From Zeugodacus cucurbitae (lineage: Eukaryota > Arthropoda > Insecta > Diptera > Tephritidae): 64,000 bases of DNA. The stretch is from assembly GCF_028554725.1 (NCBI RefSeq), contig NC_071669.1, positions 58,384,501-58,448,500 of the forward strand, written 5' to 3'. Positions 58,731 through 64,000 of the stretch are shown piece after piece (within the stretch, counting starts at the first letter, position 1; every line of letters begins with the position of its first letter). Under the pieces are notes generated by a model. That model was given only the letters and a program-made list of their open reading frames with translations, had not been told where the DNA came from and did not search any database. The translations under genes and the position numbers were made by a program.

Positions 58731-60539
58731 ATTTATTTTTTTCCTGTGTTGAATTTTTGTATTAACTTTATGAGAACGTCGTCTTGAATGGGAAGTTAGA
58801 AAGAAGTCAAAAGAAAGGTCTTCGATTTAACCCGATTATTATAGAAGGTGTACTTAGAAGAAATGAACTTGAACACGAAGGCAATATATTCTCAATATAA
58901 GTAGGATTTATATTTTTCTACATACCTCCAAACATATCGACAACATCACACCCACAATTACTCAAGGCAACACTCATTTAACATTTACAATTGAAGGTGT
59001 TGTCACACTCGGACGGCTTGGTGCGGACAACAGCAACAACAACGGCAATCAGCAAATATCTTTCCGCACTTTTGCTTTTCTTAATTAAAATTGAAATCTT
59101 GAAATTCCACAAATTGCAGTAAAACACTAAAAATGGGCTGAGCAGTTGGCGAAACGACAGTTTGGACATATGCAACAACAAACACACGCATCTATAAATG
59201 GCAGTGTTGGTGTGTGTGCCCACAAGCGGACGTTGGCTAATCGAAGGAATGGCTGCCGGCAATGCGGCACAAACGTAATAAGCCAACAAAGAGAGTAGTT
59301 ACAACAATAACAATAATAACAACAACAACAACTACTGTGGACTGCATTGCTGCTGGTGTCTGGCAGTTGCAGACTTAACGATCTATGCTAATTAAAAACA
59401 TGCCTCACATATGCGCACAAGTGAGTGGCTGGCTATGCGGAGGTCCATTGGGATGTATATATACATATATATGCACTATGTCCGATTATATGCAAATGTG
59501 TAACTGCAATTTACGTTTGCGTTGCACTGGCTTAGCGGCCAACAACTGGAAGCTGGCCGCCTCACTTCGAAACGCCGCAAGCTCTGCCGCGGCAACTCTA
59601 ACGTTGGCACTGGCACTGGCAGAGTAAAAACTTTAATTAGGAATTTCATGCATTTCTTTTTCTCATTTCGATATTATTTTTAATTAATGGTTTTCTTTTA
59701 TTGCATTGAGTTCGGCAAACAAAAACAAAAATACAAAAATTGAGTAATATCAATACGTTATTGTAGCTTTGTAAGCCAATAAATTATGCAATGATTTGTA
59801 TAAATTTGAATGCGCTGAAAACTTACAAATTTTGCCACAAGCAAAAGCATAATTGAAATATACATTTGAAAATCATATATGTATTTGTTGTTGTTGTTGC
59901 TTTCGGCTTTCATTTAAATTGTATGGATTTGTCAACGGAAATGCATAGCAAAGTTGTTTTTTCATATTCACCGACAGCACATTATTCATAGTGAAGGAAC
60001 TGGCACAACGCCTAACTAGTTTGCAAATCGGCTCGCCAGCTGGCTGCCATCCATCGACAGGAAGATGCTTTCAAATTGTTAAGAAGGAAATGAATATTTT
60101 CGAAAAATTAGCAATTCAATTGCTTACATTTATAATAAGTGGCTAACAAAAGTGAGCAAAATCAATACAAAGCGATTCAGATTCGGTAGATAGTTGTATG
60201 AACTCGTCTAAATAGGCAAGCAGATGTCTTCGTCTCGCAATTTCACTACTCGTTATAGTTGCTCTGCTCTACTCTCTTATTAAAAATGTGTATATAAAAT
60301 CAATAAAGTAGTATAATCGCTTGCTATTCTATATATTTTTGATTAAGTCAGAATTTTCGAATCATACCACTTCCTTGTTTGATTCACCATTCTCCAAAGT
60401 TTTTTGCAAAATTAATGTTTTCATAAAGTTAATATCTTGGAGAAATTTTAATTTTTAGTAAATATTTTCACCGTTCAGACCACCCTTTATATGCAACAAA
60501 GCATGGCTACAACACAGTGGTTCTTCAAGAAATATTAAA
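58731..60539. other. non-coding DNA, partly GC-richer
   Basis: 58960-59640 is less AT-rich, with CAA tracts at 59025-59045 and 59300-59330, and short frames on both strands without domains. (TTG)n lies at 59886-59902. The rest is AT-rich. No gene recognised. Confidence 0.4.
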
Positions 60540-61274
60540 TAAAGCGGTTTTCAATAACGGCGCTACAAAAGTTTATTCGTGTGAATGTACATTAGATGGC
60601 ATTATGTATGATTTTTTTTTGGGCAGAAGTCCCGAAGTTGAACCCAATTTTCGACGGTTTTCAAGCATAAATCGGTCGATACTGCTACAATTTCATGTTC
60701 GATATTCGTACGATCAATCAATCGTCTCTGGGTTGTTGGCATAGACCATAGACTAGACGTAGCCCCACAGGCAATAGTCTAACGTCGTCAACTGGCACGA
60801 CCGAGACGGCCAAGTGACTCCATTTCGTAAGATAAATCGATTGTGACATTCGCTGTGTAGCTTGTGCTTGTGCTTGTGCTTCATATCATCCAATTCGGGC
60901 CAAAAATATTCGGTTATCATTGAGCGGTAGCGTTTCCCATTTATAGTAACGTGCCGGTCTTGATTATCACGGGAGAAGTACGGCCCAATGACGCCGCCAG
61001 CCCATAAACCGCATCAAACCGTAATTCTTTCGGGATGCAATGGTGACTCAAGGCGTACGTGTGGATTGCTGCCCGACCAATTACACATATTTTGCTTATT
61101 GACGAAGCCATTCAGCCAGCAATGAGCTGACCATAAATTGGACGTAGCGCTCTTACAGTTGAGACCACTGATTCCGAATTTCAGTAGTAAATTTGAATAA
61201 TTTCGACTCGTTTCTTTCCATGATGAAATGGGCAAACATTACAGAAGAAATGTCAAAATAGCGGGAAAACATAT

Positions 61275-62856
61275 TTTTTTTTTTTTTTTTCAATATTTGT
61301 TTATTTATTGAATCTGCTCTTTGGAGCCTAACAATAAGTTATTAAATCTTAATTCTAATTAAAACTAGACAAGCTCAACCAAGTGATTGAGTTGTTTTGG
61401 TGAAACGTTGCTCATCAGTGTGCTGGCATATCTCTTCTTTTTAGACGTGATTGATTGCAAGAATGTACTAAAGCGTTAGCCAATGGGTTTGGGTGATCTC
61501 GGAGTTTGGATAAATATTTGTGTCTGCTGTTCTCCACTTCTTTCTTTACCATGAGAATACCAAGATCTTTATGGATATTTTCATTACGCATGTACCATGG
61601 TGAGCACGTGATTGTTCTAAGCATTTTTGATTGAAATCTCTGAATTATATCGATATTGGTTGCACAGGTCGTACCCCACAGTTGAATGCCGTACATCCAA
61701 ATCGGTTTTATTATCGCGTTATATAACAGAACTTTGTTGTCTAGGCTAAGTTTTGATTTTTTGTTTAGAAGCCAATTTAAATTTGCAGCTCTTATCTTCA
61801 TGCAGGTTATTTTGCTCGATATGTGTTTTCTCCACGTGAGCCTTCTATCTAAGTGAATACCAAGATATGTTACTTCAGTCGCTTGGGGCACTAAAATATT
61901 GTTCATTTTAACTGCCGGGCACGATTTTGGTCTTAGGGAAAATGTAACATGCTTGCACTTTTGTTCGTTTACATTTATACGCCAGTTGGTTAGCCATTCT
62001 TCGACAAAAATCAAATGATCTTCTAATACTCTTGATGCTATAATTGGGCATTTGTTTCGGCTCACTAAAGCTGTGTCATCCGCAAAAGTTGATGTCAAAA
62101 CATTACTAGCTCTTGGAAGGTCAGCTGTATATATTATGTATAGAGTTGGCCCTAAAACACTGCCCTGAGGTACACCAGCTCTTATTGGTCGTTCTTCAGA
62201 TATGAAGTCTCCTACTTTGACAGTAAACTTTCTATTTTTTAAATAAGACTCCAAGGTTTTATGCATAATCTTATATAAAAGCCCGTCATGCCACACTTTA
62301 TCGAACGTCTGAGCCACATCTAGAAATATAGCAGAACAGTACTCTCTATACTCGAACGCCCTTCTGATTTCGTTAGTAATTCTATGTACTTGTTCTACAG
62401 TGCTATGTTTTGCACGAAAACCGAATTGGTGCGTTGGTATTACATTATTTTCATGGAGGAAAGGAGACATCTTTGATAGTAACACTTTTTCAAATATTTT
62501 AGAAAGACAGGGTAGAAGACTGATTGGTCTGTATGAAGACGGCTGTGTCAAGTCTTTACCTGGTTTCTCTATCATGATTATCTGCGACTTTTTCCATGAA
62601 ATTGGGTAGTACCCGAAACTGAAAATAGCGTTAAAGAGCAAGGAGAGCACTGTTAAAGCAATATTTGGTAACTCAATTAGCATTTTTGGAGTAATTTTAT
62701 CGTGTCCTGCCGACTTTTTTGGATTCAGCTCTTTTATGATTTTAATAATTTCAGAAGATGACGTTTGAATAGACCCAAGCGACTCGTTAGCGCTATTGGA
62801 GATGATTGGCAGCTTAAAGCTGTTCTTTGGGCAATTTGGTTGAAATACCTTTTCTA
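61275..62856 (-). mobile_element. 5'-truncated jockey-like LINE inserted in a Tc1-like element
   Basis: Bounded by a 10-bp target-site duplication GAAAACATAT at 61265-61274 and 62857-62866. On the minus strand it begins inside ORF2 (endonuclease and ORF1 lost, 5' truncation as expected for target-primed reverse transcription). It runs through an intact RT frame, has a ~120-base 3' UTR with AATAAA near 61305, and ends in an A-tail of 16-17 bases. The intact frame, A-tail and exact duplication suggest a fairly recent insertion. Confidence 0.92.
61415..62854 (-). CDS. partial jockey-like LINE ORF2: reverse transcriptase
   Basis: The frame is open from the 5' truncation point to the stop, 479 residues; the first Met is at 62683, so 57 residues before it are also in frame (including ELNPKKSAGHDKITPK, RT motif 0). 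Counting from that Met: SYRPISLLPCLSKIFEK about 50-66, catalytic FLDVAQTFDKVWH at 120-132 (first Asp 122), AGVPQGSVLGP 169-179, TFADDTALVS 199-208 with both catalytic Asp residues, and a thumb region ending near LRDHPNPLANALV. About ten residues seem missing before ESYLKNRKF (144-153), so activity is doubtful. There is no endonuclease or RNase H. Jockey-clade assignment rests on the LDVAQ.FD.VWH and C-terminal RR-rich ending and is inference. Confidence 0.88.
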   Translation of the reverse strand, partial: EKVFQPNCPKNSFKLPIISNSANESLGSIQTSSSEIIKIIKELNPKKSAGHDKITPKMLIELPNIALTVLSLLFNAIFSFGYYPISWKKSQIIMIEKPGKDLTQPSSYRPISLLPCLSKIFEKVLLSKMSPFLHENNVIPTHQFGFRAKHSTVEQVHRITNEIRRAFEYREYCSAIFLDVAQTFDKVWHDGLLYKIMHKTLESYLKNRKFTVKVGDFISEERPIRAGVPQGSVLGPTLYIIYTADLPRASNVLTSTFADDTALVSRNKCPIIASRVLEDHLIFVEEWLTNWRINVNEQKCKHVTFSLRPKSCPAVKMNNILVPQATEVTYLGIHLDRRLTWRKHISSKITCMKIRAANLNWLLNKKSKLSLDNKVLLYNAIIKPIWMYGIQLWGTTCATNIDIIQRFQSKMLRTITCSPWYMRNENIHKDLGILMVKKEVENSRHKYLSKLRDHPNPLANALVHSCNQSRLKRRDMPAH

Positions 62857-62924
62857 GAAAACATATGGCGTCGTTTGCTGTCCTTTCGAGCTACTTTTGT
62901 AGCGTCTCTATTGAGAAAAACCTT

Positions 62925-64000
62925 TATTTATGGTTATAATATTCTTGATATCGTTAAACATAAAAGTTCAAGGAGTAGCTGTACGAGTTTTCAAAATTGC
63001 TGGAGGGAATCGTGGCTCTGTTTCACTAACTTTGAAATAAATGTCTTATTAGGTTCTAATAGAAGTTCCACTCCTCGCGGACATACTTATTGGGATAGCA
63101 CTTGATCTCAATGATGTCCGACAGCCGTTGAGCTAAGTTCGTTCTAAGCTTGTTCTTTCGTTACCGACGTAAATTTCTGTCGATTTCCTCAGTATATAGA
63201 GCTAACACCTTCAGAAAGACTCTTATATCATTTTCCAAAGCATATCTAAGGATTCATAGATTCATAAGGGAGTTCAAAGCGAACTAAGTGACAAGTTTAG
63301 TTAGTTTATATGTTCCTTACATATACAGAGATCATCCTTGACGTATAGATTCAGATAGGAATTGACTTATATGTTTAAACTAATTGACTATTGAATTTTC
63401 TAATGACCGCAAATCCTGACTGAAAATTTCAAGAATTACAAAATTACGTTCGATAAATTTTGGGAACTAAATGCCGTAGAGACCTCAATGAGCGTAGGGA
63501 GGAACTCCGAAATTATTGAGAATGAGGTCAAGGAAGAGATTAATATTACAGATTATTAGTAGAAGTCTCTTAATAATTACAGTTTATCTGGTAGTTTCGT
63601 CCGAAAACCCTTGCACATAACTCCATCTTCATTGTGTTCTGAGTGTATAACTACTTCCTTTGATTATACGAAATCTTATATTCAATATATAACAGTGGGG
63701 TCTTAAGTCTAGACCAGAGTATATTGATTAGATGAAAATTGTATCCGGAAATACTTTAAACCCTTCGGATGTGGCCGCCAGCTATGAAAGTTCGTTCAAA
63801 ACCCTTTAGATTTTCGAAAAATGTATCACACGTTCATACTCTCGATTATGAATAAAATTTTATGGTTTCTCGTTCGTCATAAGGAAGTATTTGATGAATT
63901 CAAAATGACCCAGAAATATGTGGACAATCCACATTACAAATGGCATCGACATTTCCTTCTACTATCATATTTAATATTCCCCACACGTTGGTCCTTTGGC
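62925..64000. other. non-coding DNA
   Basis: AT-rich with no recognisable gene or repeat to the window end. The plus frame starting at 62827 crosses the transposon junction and is not a gene. Confidence 0.45.

Larger units (their letters stand above)
60542..62924 (-). mobile_element. Tc1/mariner-superfamily element, family T copy 3, split by a LINE
   Basis: The right part, in element orientation, is 61274 down to 60542; the left end is 62924 down to 62857; the LINE lies between. Outer ends AAGCGGTTTTCAATAACGGC (60542) and the complement of AAGGTTTTTCTCAATAGAGA (62924) are the family termini, each flanked by TA (60540-41 and 62925-26). Removing the LINE restores a continuous match to copy 2 across the junction (GCCATAT..TTTTC..CGC..TTT..ACATTTC). 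The element without LINE is about 791 bp, itself internally deleted: the helix-turn-helix part is lost, and HCWLNGFVNKQN followed by HVRLESPLHPERITV (61014-61135) joins later catalytic-domain pieces with stops. A CTTGTG repeat is at 60862-60882. Confidence 0.88.

Noticed and set aside
1..64000. CRISPR array, operons, bacterial-type promoters or terminators
   Set aside because: The window is eukaryotic; the repeats are satellites or transposons, without the short identical repeats and unique spacers of CRISPR arrays.

Overview
The window is AT-rich, intron- or intergenic-like eukaryotic DNA, almost certainly from a higher dipteran fly and plausibly a tephritid fruit fly. The evidence is its repeat content: (CAA)n/(GTT)n tracts, interspersed elements of the DINE-1/mini-me type carrying a (GTCY)n microsatellite, mariner and other Tc1/mariner relics, jockey-like and other non-LTR retrotransposon fragments, and a Helitron. 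The family placement is inference. No complete cellular gene was recognised on either strand. Nearly all longer open frames are transposon-derived or compositional. The first ~430 bases look like a fly 5' UTR exon with a good splice donor, so much of the window could be one very long first intron, but this is not proven.

Layout. 0-5 kb: possible 5' exon, unique DNA, then two adjacent DINE-like elements of different families (3.05-4.24 and 4.26-5.01 kb). 5-15 kb: clusters of an AT-rich repeat carrying a GTGGCAAC box (6.0-6.85 kb, interrupted by a small palindromic MITE; 9.0-9.64 kb as ~102-bp tandem units in reverse orientation; 13.2-13.44 kb), a partial TIR element (6.96-7.55 kb), a DINE-like element (11.89-13.09 kb) and a different ~100-bp AT-rich tandem array (14.33-14.86 kb). 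16-24 kb: a degenerate ~1.07-kb duplication, an internally deleted mariner with perfect TIRs and an intact DNA-binding domain frame (19.26-19.98 kb), a TIR-bounded MITE (21.02-21.34 kb), a Helitron with both ends recognisable (21.57-22.89 kb) and a LINE 3' relic. 24-29 kb: trinucleotide-rich, somewhat GC-richer non-coding DNA with a possible core promoter near 26.03 kb, plus a Tc1-like relic (26.84-27.66 kb).

29-46 kb: two decayed mariners, a small palindromic MITE, a LINE fragment, two DINE-like copies, a deleted Tc1-like copy with both ends, two pogo-like MITEs and a TTAA-flanked element. 46-64 kb: an RNase H fragment of a LINE, the largest GTGGCAAC cluster (50.2-51.5 kb), which shows a dimeric ~239-bp higher-order period, another LINE fragment with a tetranucleotide tail, another DINE-like copy, a third LINE fragment, and a nested insertion at 60.54-62.92 kb. 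In the nest, a 5'-truncated jockey-like LINE with an intact reverse-transcriptase frame, A-tail and 10-bp target-site duplication sits inside a Tc1-like element whose two halves and TA duplication can be matched.

No pathway or operon logic applies. The biology here is the history of the repeats. The items most worth following up are the recurrent GTGGCAAC-box satellite, the mariner derivative that could encode a DNA-binding-only protein, and the datable nested insertion.
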